From contig NZ_CAMJRK010000029.1 of NCBI RefSeq assembly GCF_946222815.1, positions 1 through 15,232 of the forward strand: 15,232 bases of DNA, given 5' to 3'. Below, one piece after another: positions 1 through 6,646 of this stretch (position 1 is its first letter; every line of letters begins with the position of its first letter). The notes beneath the pieces are model-generated. The model was not told the DNA's origin. It saw nothing but the letters and a program-made list of their open reading frames with translations, and searched no databases. The translations under genes and the position numbers were made by a program. The DNA comes from an uncultured Leuconostoc sp. Lineage in GTDB: Bacteria > Bacillota > Bacilli > Lactobacillales > Lactobacillaceae.

Positions 1-414
1 CTTGAAGACAGTGCAAAAATGACAAATACACTACAAATTTTGCCACCAATTATGTTAAAATTAAACCAATGGCAAAATTTCGCAGAAAACGCGTTTTTAT
101 GGACAAATTCTGAACCAAACAGTGATGGTCAAAGCATCTCATTTAACCTAGCGCAATTACCCACGCAATTATACTTGCGCCCAGTTAAAACAAGTGATAA
201 ACTTGCACTCATACATGGTCATAAAAAGTTGCGGCGGTTAGCAATTGATGAGAAATTATCAATATTAGAGCGGCAAGATATGCAAGTCTTAGCAACGCAA
301 CATGATGAGGTTATTGCAGTCAAAATGCGTCAACGTTGGCGTGTAAATGCGGATTTTGTTAGCAAACAAGATGTGAAACTATATTGGTTAGCATGGCGAA
401 TTGAGGAAAAGTAG
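1..414 (+). CDS. tilS: tRNA(Ile)-lysidine synthetase TilS, C-terminal part (cut by window start)
   Basis: TilS converts the wobble C34 of the CAU-anticodon tRNA-Ile to lysidine, using lysine and ATP, so that the tRNA reads AUA instead of AUG. Only about the last 137 codons are visible. The frame is open from base 1 (L-E-D-S-A-K before the first Met at 19), so the gene starts outside the window and Met at 19 is internal. The visible part carries the typical TilS C-terminal domain signature: YLRPVKTSDKLAL, then a K-KLRRLAIDEK-type stretch, where the family has 'KKLKDFFIDEKIP', then a terminal beta-rich segment. The N-terminal PP-loop ATPase domain lies upstream and cannot be seen. The stop codon TAG (412-414) overlaps the GTG start of hpt by one base, so the two are translationally coupled. 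Identity rests on the C-terminal pattern plus the tilS-hpt-ftsH order. Confidence 0.88.
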   Translation, partial: LEDSAKMTNTLQILPPIMLKLNQWQNFAENAFLWTNSEPNSDGQSISFNLAQLPTQLYLRPVKTSDKLALIHGHKKLRRLAIDEKLSILERQDMQVLATQHDEVIAVKMRQRWRVNADFVSKQDVKLYWLAWRIEEK

Positions 415-953
415 TGAATAATGATATACAAGAAGTATTGTTTAATCAAGCTAACATACACGATGCAGCAGTACGATTAGGTCAACAAATTACACATGAT
501 TATGCAGGTGAAAAACCAGTTGTGTTATCAGTACTAAAAGGTGCCTATCTTTGGACAGCTGATTTATTGCGCGAGGTGGATTTATATATTGATTTAGAAT
601 TTATCAATGTTTCAAGCTATCATGGTGGTGTTAAGAGTACGGATGAAATCACCTTAGTAACTGATATTCATTCTGATATCATGGCGCGCCATGTCATTAT
701 CTTAGAAGACATTGTAGATACTGGTCAATCCTTACTCTTTATGAAAGAGTTACTCGCAAAACGTGGTGCAGCATCGATTAAGGTAGCGACATTACTTGAT
801 AAAAAAGCTGGACGAAAAGTAGATATTGAAGCTGATTATGTTGGGTTTAATGTGCGTAATGAATTTGTTGTTGGTTATGGTTTAGATTATAAAGAGTTAT
901 ATCGCAACTTACCATATGTTGGTATTTTGAAAAAAGAAGTTTATACTAATTAA
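414..953 (+). CDS. hpt: Hypoxanthine(-guanine) phosphoribosyltransferase
   Basis: This cytoplasmic purine-salvage enzyme joins hypoxanthine or guanine to PRPP to give IMP or GMP. The 179 residues match the usual length of bacterial Hpt. Visible motifs are LKG at 41-43 (pyrophosphate loop), the flexible active-site loop around SSYHGG (67-72), the PRPP-binding signature EDIVDTG at 98-104 with the catalytic-type Asp, and the purine-binding region DYVGF (141-145) followed by VGYGLDY (153-159). The start is GTG at 414, sharing its first base with the tilS stop. A GAGG Shine-Dalgarno (403-406) lies inside the tilS end at good spacing. ftsH follows after 23 bases. The block tilS-hpt-ftsH is conserved in Firmicutes and is probably one operon here, since no terminator is visible between the genes. 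Confidence 0.95.
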   Translation: MNNDIQEVLFNQANIHDAAVRLGQQITHDYAGEKPVVLSVLKGAYLWTADLLREVDLYIDLEFINVSSYHGGVKSTDEITLVTDIHSDIMARHVIILEDIVDTGQSLLFMKELLAKRGAASIKVATLLDKKAGRKVDIEADYVGFNVRNEFVVGYGLDYKELYRNLPYVGILKKEVYTN

Positions 954-976
954 CTTCTAGAAATTGGGGAAACTTC

Positions 977-3049
977 ATGAATAATAATCAAAAAGGTGGT
1001 TTCTTAAAAAGTTCTATCTTCTATGTTTTCATTTTTCTTGCTGTAGTTGGTATGATTTATGGTTTGTTTGGTAACGATAAGTCAACTTCTAAAACCTTGA
1101 CATCAAGTGAATTTTTGAAAGCATTGAGTGATAAAGACCTTAAGTCAATCACAGTGCAGCCAGGAAATGGTGTTTATAATATTTCTGGTGAATATAAAGA
1201 AGCAAAGACTGTAAAATCGGATAAGAGTTTTAATATTTTACAGCAGTCACAAAAGGTAACAAAGTTCACTTCAACTGTACTGCCAAATGATGCATCATTA
1301 AAATCAGTAACAGATACAGCTAAAACGACTAAAACTGATCTGGTAACTAAACAACAGGAATCATCTGGTTTTTGGTTAAATCTCTTAGTGTCAGTTGTCC
1401 CCATTGTACTGATTGTTGGTGTCTTTTATCTCATGATGAGTCAAGCAGGTGGCAAGGGCGGTCAAGGCGGTATGATGAGCTTTGGTAAGTCTAAAGCTAA
1501 ACCATCAGATCCAAAAGATAATAAAGTACGTTTTTCTGATGTGGCTGGTGCCGAAGAAGAAAAGCAAGAATTAGTTGAAGTTGTTGAATTCTTAAAATCA
1601 CCTAAAAAATTCGTTAATTTAGGTGCACGTATTCCAAAGGGTGTTTTACTTGAGGGTCCTCCGGGAACTGGTAAGACACTTTTGGCCAAGGCCGTTGCCG
1701 GTGAAGCAAATGTACCATTCTTTTCAATGTCTGGATCAGATTTTGTTGAAATGTTTGTTGGTGTTGGTGCTTCACGTGTTCGTGATTTGTTTGAAAATGC
1801 TAAAAAGTCAGCACCAGCTATTATCTTCATTGATGAAATAGATGCTGTTGGTCGCCGCCGTGGTACTGGTATGGGTGGTGGAAATGATGAACGTGAACAA
1901 ACATTAAACCAAATTTTGATTGAAATGGATGGTTTTGAAGGCTCAGAGGGTGTTATCATACTTGCTTCAACGAACCGTTCTGATGTGTTAGATCCAGCAT
2001 TGCTTCGTTCAGGTCGATTTGATCGTAAAATATTGGTTGGCGCACCAGATGTTAAGGGACGTGAGGCAATACTTAATGTTCATGCCAAGAACAAGCCATT
2101 AGCTGATAATGTTGATTTAAAAGCAGTGGCACAACAAACACCAGGTTATGTTGGTGCTGACTTGGAAAACCTTTTGAATGAAGCAGCTTTGTTGGCTGCT
2201 CGTCGTAACAAGAAAAAAGTTGATGCTGCGGATATTGATGAAGCTGAAGATCGTATCTTCCAAGGTCCAGCTAAAACAAATCGCAGCATGTCTGAAAGAG
2301 AACGTCGTACAACAGCTTATCATGAAGCTGGACATGCACTGGTAGGTTTAATCCGTTCAGAGGCATCAATCGTTCGTAAAGTAACAATTGTACCGCGTGG
2401 TCGTATTGGTGGTTATGCGCTAATGACACCTAAGACAGATCGTTATAATTTACGTTACTCAGAAGCCAAAGAACAATTGGCTGGGTTAATGGGTGGCCGA
2501 GCAGCTGAATTATTCATGTTTAATGAAGCAAGCTCGGGCGCTTCAAATGATTTCCAACAGGCAACTGGATTGACACGTCAGATGGTTACTGCGTTTGGTA
2601 TGTCAGATAAATTAGGTATGGTTCAGTTAGAAGGCAATGCGAGTGTTGGTTATGCCGAACAAGCAGGTAATCGGGCCTATTCTGAAGAAACAGCACGCTT
2701 AATTGATGAAGAAGTGCGCCGGTTGTCTAAAGAAGCTTTCGATGACGCCACAAAAATTATTTCTGAGCATAAAGATAAGTTAATTGCTATTGCTGAAGCT
2801 TTACTAGAAGTAGAAACTTTGGACGAAAAGCAAATTAAAGATATCTATGAAACAGGTAAATTTACGCGTAAAGATATTCAAGAAAACGATGAGCTGGCAA
2901 CAGCCAAGTCGTTTGATGAATCCAAAGCAGCAGTTGATGCTAAGGACTCTGAAGCGGAAGCGCGTTTTGAACATCATGATGAACCTGAAGAAGATAATCA
3001 TTCAGAAGCTGATTCTTCAAATGATGACAAAGCTGATGAAAATAAGTAA
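977..3049 (+). CDS. ftsH: ATP-dependent zinc metalloprotease FtsH
   Basis: FtsH is a membrane-anchored hexameric AAA+ protease that degrades misfolded membrane proteins and regulatory proteins. Domains in order are: TM1 (about 12-31), an extracytoplasmic domain (32-131), TM2 (about 132-153), a Gly-rich linker, the AAA+ module and the M41 protease. The AAA+ module has Walker A GPPGTGKT at 227-234, pore motif MFVGVG at 259-264, Walker B IIFIDEID at 282-289, and second region of homology DPALLRSGRFDR at 339-350 with arginine fingers. The protease domain has zinc motif HEAGH at 449-453 and the third ligand probably Asp525 in SGASND. The C-terminus (about 633-690) is a long acidic, Asp/Glu/Ser-rich tail with an HH pair, likely disordered and not needed for the fold. 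The length of 690 is normal for lactic acid bacteria. The start ATG follows a GGGGAA Shine-Dalgarno (966-971). Transcription is probably from the upstream operon, and a terminator follows at once. Confidence 0.98.
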   Translation: MNNNQKGGFLKSSIFYVFIFLAVVGMIYGLFGNDKSTSKTLTSSEFLKALSDKDLKSITVQPGNGVYNISGEYKEAKTVKSDKSFNILQQSQKVTKFTSTVLPNDASLKSVTDTAKTTKTDLVTKQQESSGFWLNLLVSVVPIVLIVGVFYLMMSQAGGKGGQGGMMSFGKSKAKPSDPKDNKVRFSDVAGAEEEKQELVEVVEFLKSPKKFVNLGARIPKGVLLEGPPGTGKTLLAKAVAGEANVPFFSMSGSDFVEMFVGVGASRVRDLFENAKKSAPAIIFIDEIDAVGRRRGTGMGGGNDEREQTLNQILIEMDGFEGSEGVIILASTNRSDVLDPALLRSGRFDRKILVGAPDVKGREAILNVHAKNKPLADNVDLKAVAQQTPGYVGADLENLLNEAALLAARRNKKKVDAADIDEAEDRIFQGPAKTNRSMSERERRTTAYHEAGHALVGLIRSEASIVRKVTIVPRGRIGGYALMTPKTDRYNLRYSEAKEQLAGLMGGRAAELFMFNEASSGASNDFQQATGLTRQMVTAFGMSDKLGMVQLEGNASVGYAEQAGNRAYSEETARLIDEEVRRLSKEAFDDATKIISEHKDKLIAIAEALLEVETLDEKQIKDIYETGKFTRKDIQENDELATAKSFDESKAAVDAKDSEAEARFEHHDEPEEDNHSEADSSNDDKADENK

Positions 3050-3055
3050 AATAGG

Positions 3056-3080
3056 AGTTGACGGTAGCGTCAACTTTTTT
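3056..3080 (+). terminator. Intrinsic terminator after ftsH
   Basis: Stem AGTTGACG (3056-3063), loop GTAG, stem CGTCAACT, then a run of T through 3080. It begins seven bases after the ftsH stop and ends the tilS-hpt-ftsH transcript, at least in part. hslO begins 40 bases later with no strong promoter between them, so some read-through may feed hslO. Confidence 0.88.
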
Positions 3081-3120
3081 ATTGTAAATAATCGATAATA
3101 TCTAAAAAAGAAAGAAAAAA

Positions 3121-4017
3121 ATGGCAGATCAATTTATTAAAGCAATAACAAAAAATAAATATTTCCGTGCTTATGCTTTGAATGGTACTAATCTTGTACG
3201 TCAAGCAACCGCAGCACATCAAACATCTCGATTGGCATCTGTTGTATTAGGCCGTGGCCTTTTGGCCACAAGTTTGACTGCACAATCCGTTCTTAAAGGT
3301 GAAGAACGGATGTCAATTCAGATTAATGGTCGTGGCCCTATTGGTAATGTCGTCGTAGAGGCAGATTCTAAAGGCAGTGTACGGGGCTATGTCACAAATG
3401 ATAAGTTAACAGCTATTTTTGATGATAATAACCAATTAGACGTTGCGCAAGCGGTAGGGACCAATGGCTTTTTACAAATCACTAAATTTGCGCCATACTC
3501 AAATCCTTATATTGGGCAAAGCCAGTTAGTATCTGGTGAAATTGGAGATGATTTCACCTATTATCTGGCCCAATCAGAACAGATTCCCTCAGTTGTTGGT
3601 GTTTCTGTTTATATGAATGACGATGATTCAGTAAAATCTGCTGGTGGGTTTTTAGTTCAGGCATTGCCTGATGCAACTGATGAAGCAATTGATCAACTTG
3701 AAGTAGATTTGAAAAATATGAAGCCCTTGTCTGATATGTTGATTGACAATGATACACCTTTACAAATATTGGAAGCCATCTTTGGAGACGGTGAGGTTGA
3801 AATCTTGCAAGCCGCTGGTGTTGGTTTAGCAGCAGAGCCAACAAAAGATGCTTATCGCGACATGTTAACAACACTGCCAGCTATTGAAATTCAAGCTATG
3901 ATTGATGAAGATAATGGCGCTGAAATCGTTGGTAAGTTTTCGGGTAAACGCTACTTCTTTACATCTGAAGAACTGCAAGACGTCATTTTGGAAATTAATG
4001 CTAATAACGCTGACTAA
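3121..4017 (+). CDS. hslO: Hsp33 family chaperone lacking all redox cysteines
   Basis: Hsp33 is a cytoplasmic holdase. In the classical protein four C-terminal cysteines (CxC and CxxC) bind zinc, and their oxidation switches on chaperone activity. The 298 residues have family length. The N-terminal signature is intact: YFRAYALNGTNLV near 14-26, the core around RGLLATSL (45-52), INGRGPIGNVVVEAD (68-82) and GYVTN (89-93). The C-terminal domain is also present, including MIDEDNGAEIV (260-270), KRYFFTSEEL (276-285) and the helix after residue 241. All four cysteine positions are substituted: by alignment to the usual CxC and CxxC they are A238, P240, G271 and S274, and no cysteine occurs anywhere in the protein. 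Redox control as described for E. coli Hsp33 therefore cannot operate. No good Shine-Dalgarno precedes ATG 3121, only purine-rich AAAGAAAG. Gene order before lysS supports the assignment. Confidence 0.93.
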   Translation: MADQFIKAITKNKYFRAYALNGTNLVRQATAAHQTSRLASVVLGRGLLATSLTAQSVLKGEERMSIQINGRGPIGNVVVEADSKGSVRGYVTNDKLTAIFDDNNQLDVAQAVGTNGFLQITKFAPYSNPYIGQSQLVSGEIGDDFTYYLAQSEQIPSVVGVSVYMNDDDSVKSAGGFLVQALPDATDEAIDQLEVDLKNMKPLSDMLIDNDTPLQILEAIFGDGEVEILQAAGVGLAAEPTKDAYRDMLTTLPAIEIQAMIDEDNGAEIVGKFSGKRYFFTSEELQDVILEINANNAD

Positions 4018-4020
4018 CCT

Positions 4021-4049
4021 TTGAGATTGAGACTAATTTTTGGTATAGT
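4021..4049 (+). promoter_or_regulatory. Probable promoter of lysS
   Basis: TTGAGA (4021-4026), 17-base spacer, TATAGT (4044-4049) with an extended -10 TGG just upstream. It lies directly after the hslO stop, so lysS would have its own transcript with a leader of roughly 100 bases. Confidence 0.65.
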
Positions 4050-4055
4050 AATTGT

Positions 4056-4159
4056 TAGTGAGAAATTTTAGAACTGGTCAATTGATAACGAAATAAACTG
4101 GAGGAAATGTAGTTAGATACATGTTGATTGAATGATGTGTTCTAGGTACTTTAAAAAAC
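4056..4159 (+). promoter_or_regulatory. lysS 5' leader with a stranded Shine-Dalgarno
   Basis: This leader holds a strong GGAGG (4100-4104) followed at two bases by ATG-TAG (4107-4112). A second minimal frame, ATG TTG ATT GAA TGA, sits at 4121-4135. The lysS ATG at 4160 has only A-rich sequence in front of it. A partial hairpin can be drawn between AGATACAT (about 4115-4122) and ATGTGTTCT (4135-4143). There is no T-box signature. Function unknown; it may be a leftover of a lost gene start or a translation-control leader. Confidence 0.35.
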
Positions 4160-5641
4160 ATGGTAGAAGAAAAAGCCCTTAATGATCAAATGATGGCACG
4201 CCGTCAAAAATTAGCAACGATTGTTGACGATTTACATCTAGATCCATTTGGTAAACGATTTGAACGTACAGCAAAAGCACAAGAATTGCATGATTTATAT
4301 GATGATACTAGTCTTGAAACGCTTGAAGCTGCCCAACATGAAGTTATTATTGCTGGCCGTATGATTGCTAAGCGTGGTGCTGGGAAAGTTATTTTTGCTG
4401 ATTTCAGAGATGTTTCCGGTAAAATCCAAATGTATGCGAAACGTGATGATTTAGGTGAAAATTATCCGATTATCAAACGTGCTGATTTGGGTGATTTCAT
4501 TGGTATCAAAGGTATTGTTATGAAAACAGAAGCCGGCGAATTGACAATTTTGGCAACGAAATTGACTCATTTAACAAAAGCTCTGCGACCAATGCCTGAT
4601 AAATTTCATGGCATTGCTGATGTTGAGACACGTTACCGCAAACGCTATTTGGACTTAATTGCTAATGAAGAATCATTTAAAAAATTCCAATTGCGTTCAA
4701 AAATAATTTCGGCTATTCGTGGCTACATGGATTCACAAGACTTTATGGAAGTTGAAACACCTATTTTACAGACTGAAGCCGGTGGTGCTGCGGCACGTCC
4801 CTTTATCACACACCACAATGCTTTAAACATTGATATGTACATGCGTATTGCAACTGAGCTGTATTTGAAGCGCCTAGTTGTAGGTGGCTTTGAACGTGTG
4901 TATGAAATGGGCCGTATTTTCCGTAACGAGGGTATGGATCCAAAACATAACCCAGAATTTACCACAATGGAAACATATGCTGCTTATATGGATTTTACTG
5001 ACGTGATGGACGAGACTGAGGGTATTTTCAAGGCAGCAGCGGCAGTTGTGTCTGACGATCTTAAAGTGACTTATCAAGGCACAGAAATTGACCTTGGCGT
5101 AAAGTTTGCACGTAAACATATGGTCGATTTGATCAAAGAACAAACCGGCATTGATTTTTGGCAAGAAATGTCTGTTGAAGAAGCGCAAAAGTTAGCTGAT
5201 GATAAGCACGTTAAGTACGAAAAGTATTGGGGTGTTGGTCACATTATTAACGCTTTCTTTGAAGAATTTGTTGAAGATACTCTGATTCAACCAGTGTTCG
5301 TTTACGGACATCCGGTTGATGTATCACCTTTAGCAAAGAAAAATGCCGATGATTCACGCTTTACAGATCGTTTTGAGTTGTTCATTATGGGTAGCGAGTA
5401 TGGTAATGCATTTACGGAATTAAACGACCCTATTGATCAACGTGCGCGTTTTGAGGCACAAGCTGCTGAACGTGAAAATGGTAATGATGAAGCTGAAAAT
5501 ATCGATGAAGACTTCATTGAAGCTTTGGAATATGGTATGCCACCAACAGGTGGCTTAGGAATTGGGATTGATCGGTTAGTTATGTTGTTAACTGATTCTG
5601 ATACAATTCGGGATGTACTACTATTTCCAACAATGCGTTAA
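4160..5641 (+). CDS. lysS: Lysyl-tRNA synthetase, class II
   Basis: LysRS attaches lysine to tRNA-Lys in the cytoplasm using ATP. The 493 residues show an N-terminal OB-fold anticodon-binding domain (about 61-138) and a class II catalytic core. Motif 1 is around 185-203, with VETPILQTEAGGAAARPF following. Motif 2 is FRNEGMDPKHNPEFT at 254-268. Motif 3 is GLGIGIDRL at 465-473, with its ATP-binding Arg. The downstream GSEYGNAFTELNDP (411-424) is characteristic of LysRS. The next in-frame stop upstream is at 4133-4135 and no other start codon intervenes, so ATG 4160 is the earliest start. The N-terminus EEKALNDQMMARRQKL also fits the family. This start lacks a close Shine-Dalgarno. The gene follows hslO as in many Firmicutes, without the dus gene often found between them. 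No hairpin terminator separates it from the tRNA genes. Confidence 0.97.
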   Translation: MVEEKALNDQMMARRQKLATIVDDLHLDPFGKRFERTAKAQELHDLYDDTSLETLEAAQHEVIIAGRMIAKRGAGKVIFADFRDVSGKIQMYAKRDDLGENYPIIKRADLGDFIGIKGIVMKTEAGELTILATKLTHLTKALRPMPDKFHGIADVETRYRKRYLDLIANEESFKKFQLRSKIISAIRGYMDSQDFMEVETPILQTEAGGAAARPFITHHNALNIDMYMRIATELYLKRLVVGGFERVYEMGRIFRNEGMDPKHNPEFTTMETYAAYMDFTDVMDETEGIFKAAAAVVSDDLKVTYQGTEIDLGVKFARKHMVDLIKEQTGIDFWQEMSVEEAQKLADDKHVKYEKYWGVGHIINAFFEEFVEDTLIQPVFVYGHPVDVSPLAKKNADDSRFTDRFELFIMGSEYGNAFTELNDPIDQRARFEAQAAERENGNDEAENIDEDFIEALEYGMPPTGGLGIGIDRLVMLLTDSDTIRDVLLFPTMR

Positions 5642-5659
5642 TTAATTATTAAAAAAAGC

Positions 5660-5689
5660 TTGACATAGACGGCAGTTATTAGATATAAT
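5660..5689 (+). promoter_or_regulatory. Promoter of first tRNA-Asn
   Basis: Perfect -35 TTGACA (5660-5665) and perfect -10 TATAAT (5684-5689) with an 18-base spacer, 24 bases before the tRNA. This is a strong stable-RNA-type promoter. Confidence 0.88.
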
Positions 5690-5694
5690 AATTA

Positions 5695-5788
5695 AGTTGT
5701 GTTAAGCAATTATTCCGACTTAGCTCAGTTGGTAGAGCACTTGACTGTTAATCAGGTTGTCGTCGGTTCGAGCCCGACAGTCGGAGTT
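5695..5788 (+). repeat. 94-bp direct repeat containing tRNA-Asn, copy 1
   Basis: These 94 bases recur identically at 5885-5978, an offset of 190. The unit includes 19 bases of 5' leader (AGTTGTGTTAAGCAATTATT region), the whole tRNA-Asn and two trailing bases. The flanking promoter and spacer sequences differ between copies, so the transcribed part is identical while its control regions have diverged. Confidence 0.93.
5714..5786 (+). tRNA. tRNA-Asn (GTT), copy 1
   Basis: Cloverleaf of 73 bases. Acceptor TCCGACT pairs with AGTCGGA, discriminator is G. The D arm is GCTC...GAGC, the anticodon stem CTTGA/TCAGG with loop CTGTTAA, and the T arm GTCGG-TTCGAGC-CCGAC. Anticodon GTT is at 5747-5749. 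CCA is not encoded. Confidence 0.97.
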
Positions 5789-5795
5789 TTATGAG

Positions 5796-5824
5796 AAGCA
5801 AATCTTTTAAGATTTGCTTTTTTT
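5796..5824 (+). terminator. Intrinsic terminator after first tRNA-Asn
   Basis: AAGCAAATCT pairs with AGATTTGCTT around a TTTA loop and runs into a T tract ending at 5824. It makes the first tRNA-Asn a separate transcription unit and would also stop any read-through from lysS. Confidence 0.92.
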
Positions 5825-5850
5825 GTGCAATATTTTTATACCGAAAAGTG

Positions 5851-5879
5851 TTGACAAACAAGAGCGAAACTGGCATAAT
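5851..5879 (+). promoter_or_regulatory. Promoter of second tRNA-Asn and tRNA-Thr
   Basis: TTGACA (5851-5856), 17-base spacer, CATAAT (5874-5879) with extended -10 TGG at 5871-5873. It lies 24 bases before the second tRNA-Asn. Confidence 0.83.
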
Positions 5880-5884
5880 TAAAT

Positions 5885-5978
5885 AGTTGTGTTAAGCAAT
5901 TATTCCGACTTAGCTCAGTTGGTAGAGCACTTGACTGTTAATCAGGTTGTCGTCGGTTCGAGCCCGACAGTCGGAGTT
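5885..5978 (+). repeat. 94-bp direct repeat containing tRNA-Asn, copy 2
   Basis: Identical to 5695-5788 over 94 bases, including 19 bases upstream of the tRNA. It indicates a recent duplication or ongoing gene conversion of the transcribed unit. Confidence 0.93.
5904..5976 (+). tRNA. tRNA-Asn (GTT), copy 2
   Basis: Same 73 bases as the copy at 5714-5786, with anticodon GTT at 5937-5939, G discriminator and no encoded CCA. It is probably cotranscribed with tRNA-Thr, which begins 29 bases later with no terminator between. Confidence 0.97.
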
Positions 5979-6005
5979 ACAGGATAACTTCAATGTTATT
6001 TATTT

Positions 6006-6078
6006 GCCGATGTAGCTCAGTTGGTAGAGCACGGGTATCGTAAACCTGGGGTCGGAGGTTCGATTCCTCTCGTCGGCA
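6006..6078 (+). tRNA. tRNA-Thr (CGT)
   Basis: Cloverleaf of 73 bases. Acceptor GCCGATG pairs with CGTCGGC (one G-U), discriminator is A. Anticodon stem CGGGT/ACCTG encloses loop ATCGTAA with anticodon CGT at 6039-6041, and the T arm is GAGG-TTCGATT-CCTC. It reads ACG. CCA is not encoded. Confidence 0.95.
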
Positions 6079-6095
6079 CTAATTATGTTATATTA

Positions 6096-6127
6096 TAAAA
6101 GTAAACCTTGACTGGTTTACTTTTTTT
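6096..6127 (+). terminator. Intrinsic terminator after tRNA-Thr
   Basis: Perfect 10-bp stem AAAGTAAACC / GGTTTACTTT around loop TTGACT, followed by T through 6127. It ends the second tRNA transcript. Confidence 0.92.
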
Positions 6128-6353
6128 GTTTGCAATGGTAATTGATGTTATTATTTTAGTCGATTATCAAATTTAAAAAACTGAGACAAGTACTAGTACG
6201 TCAACGATAAGTGGTCATGCAAGTATGTGAATAATAATAAAGCGATTGGTTGGTCTACGCCAGGCATAATGAATGTATGCTAGTGACATATCAGAATGAC
6301 TGTTAGGATACATAATAAAACGCTACCTATATTGCATCCAGACGTATAATTCG

Positions 6354-6372
6354 AAATTTAATCGTTAAATTT
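6354..6372. repeat. 19-base perfect dyad
   Basis: AAATTTAATCGTTAAATTT is an 8-base inverted repeat with a TCG centre. No T tract follows, so it resembles an operator more than a terminator. It lies about 240 bases upstream of the nucleotidase -10. Confidence 0.5.
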
Positions 6373-6480
6373 AATAAAAATATAATAACGTTCGTTTTTA
6401 AAGTGTTTCATATCATGATTTAAATAAAACGTTTGTTAATAAAAGATGAATGAAAAATTAGCGATCAAATTATTTGAATA

Positions 6481-6556
6481 ATGTTATGATTGCGATGTCA
6501 TGAAAATATAAAATAAAATGTCATTTAAATACACGAACTATGAATGTCATTTTAAT
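6481..6556 (+). promoter_or_regulatory. Direct repeats ATGTCATnnnAAT upstream of the nucleotidase
   Basis: ATGTTATGATT (6481), ATGTCATGAAAAT (6495-6507), ATGTCATTTAAAT (6518-6530) and ATGTCATTTTAAT (6544-6556) run in the same orientation with starts 14, 23 and 26 bases apart. They end about 50 bases before the probable -10. A response-regulator or activator site is possible but unproven. Confidence 0.4.
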
Positions 6557-6608
6557 CAATATTGTTTCTTTTTTAACCAAATTATAACTAGGTGCCTATT
6601 CTGTGAAA

Positions 6609-6617
6609 TGATATACT
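6609..6617 (+). promoter_or_regulatory. Extended -10 promoter of the nucleotidase
   Basis: TGA-TATACT (6609-6617) is a good extended -10. At 17-18 bases upstream there is no recognisable TTGACA, which suits an activator-dependent promoter. The gene's ATG is 30 bases downstream. Confidence 0.5.
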
Positions 6618-6646
6618 AAAACCACTTATTATGAGGGAGAATGATT

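Larger units (their letters stand above)
6128..6640. other. AT-rich non-coding region upstream of the nucleotidase
   Basis: About 510 bases with no convincing gene: frames are short and lack good ribosome sites. It contains a palindrome GTACTAGTAC (6190-6199), a small hairpin GCATA...TATGC near 6265-6285, a 19-base dyad (6354-6372), four ATGTCAT-like direct repeats (6481-6556) and the promoter of the downstream gene. The middle (6181-6350) is less AT-rich than the rest and could hold a small RNA or decayed sequence, but nothing recognisable is visible. Confidence 0.6.

Noticed and set aside
1462..1959. 165-codon open frame on the minus strand inside ftsH
   Set aside because: It lies entirely antisense to the conserved AAA+ domain, has no ribosome site, and its translation is low-complexity Ser/Pro-rich shadow sequence.
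4018..4159. T-box riboswitch upstream of lysS
   Set aside because: There is no T-box core sequence, no specifier stem and no terminator hairpin. The leader is too short for a canonical T-box.
5695..5978. Repeat pair as a CRISPR or mobile-element signature
   Set aside because: The repeats are complete tRNA-Asn genes with promoters and a terminator. No integrase, att duplication or spacer array is visible.
6641..6646. ATG 6641 as start of the nucleotidase
   Set aside because: It is only one base from the Shine-Dalgarno AGGGAG, while ATG 6647 has proper spacing and gives a normal signal peptide.
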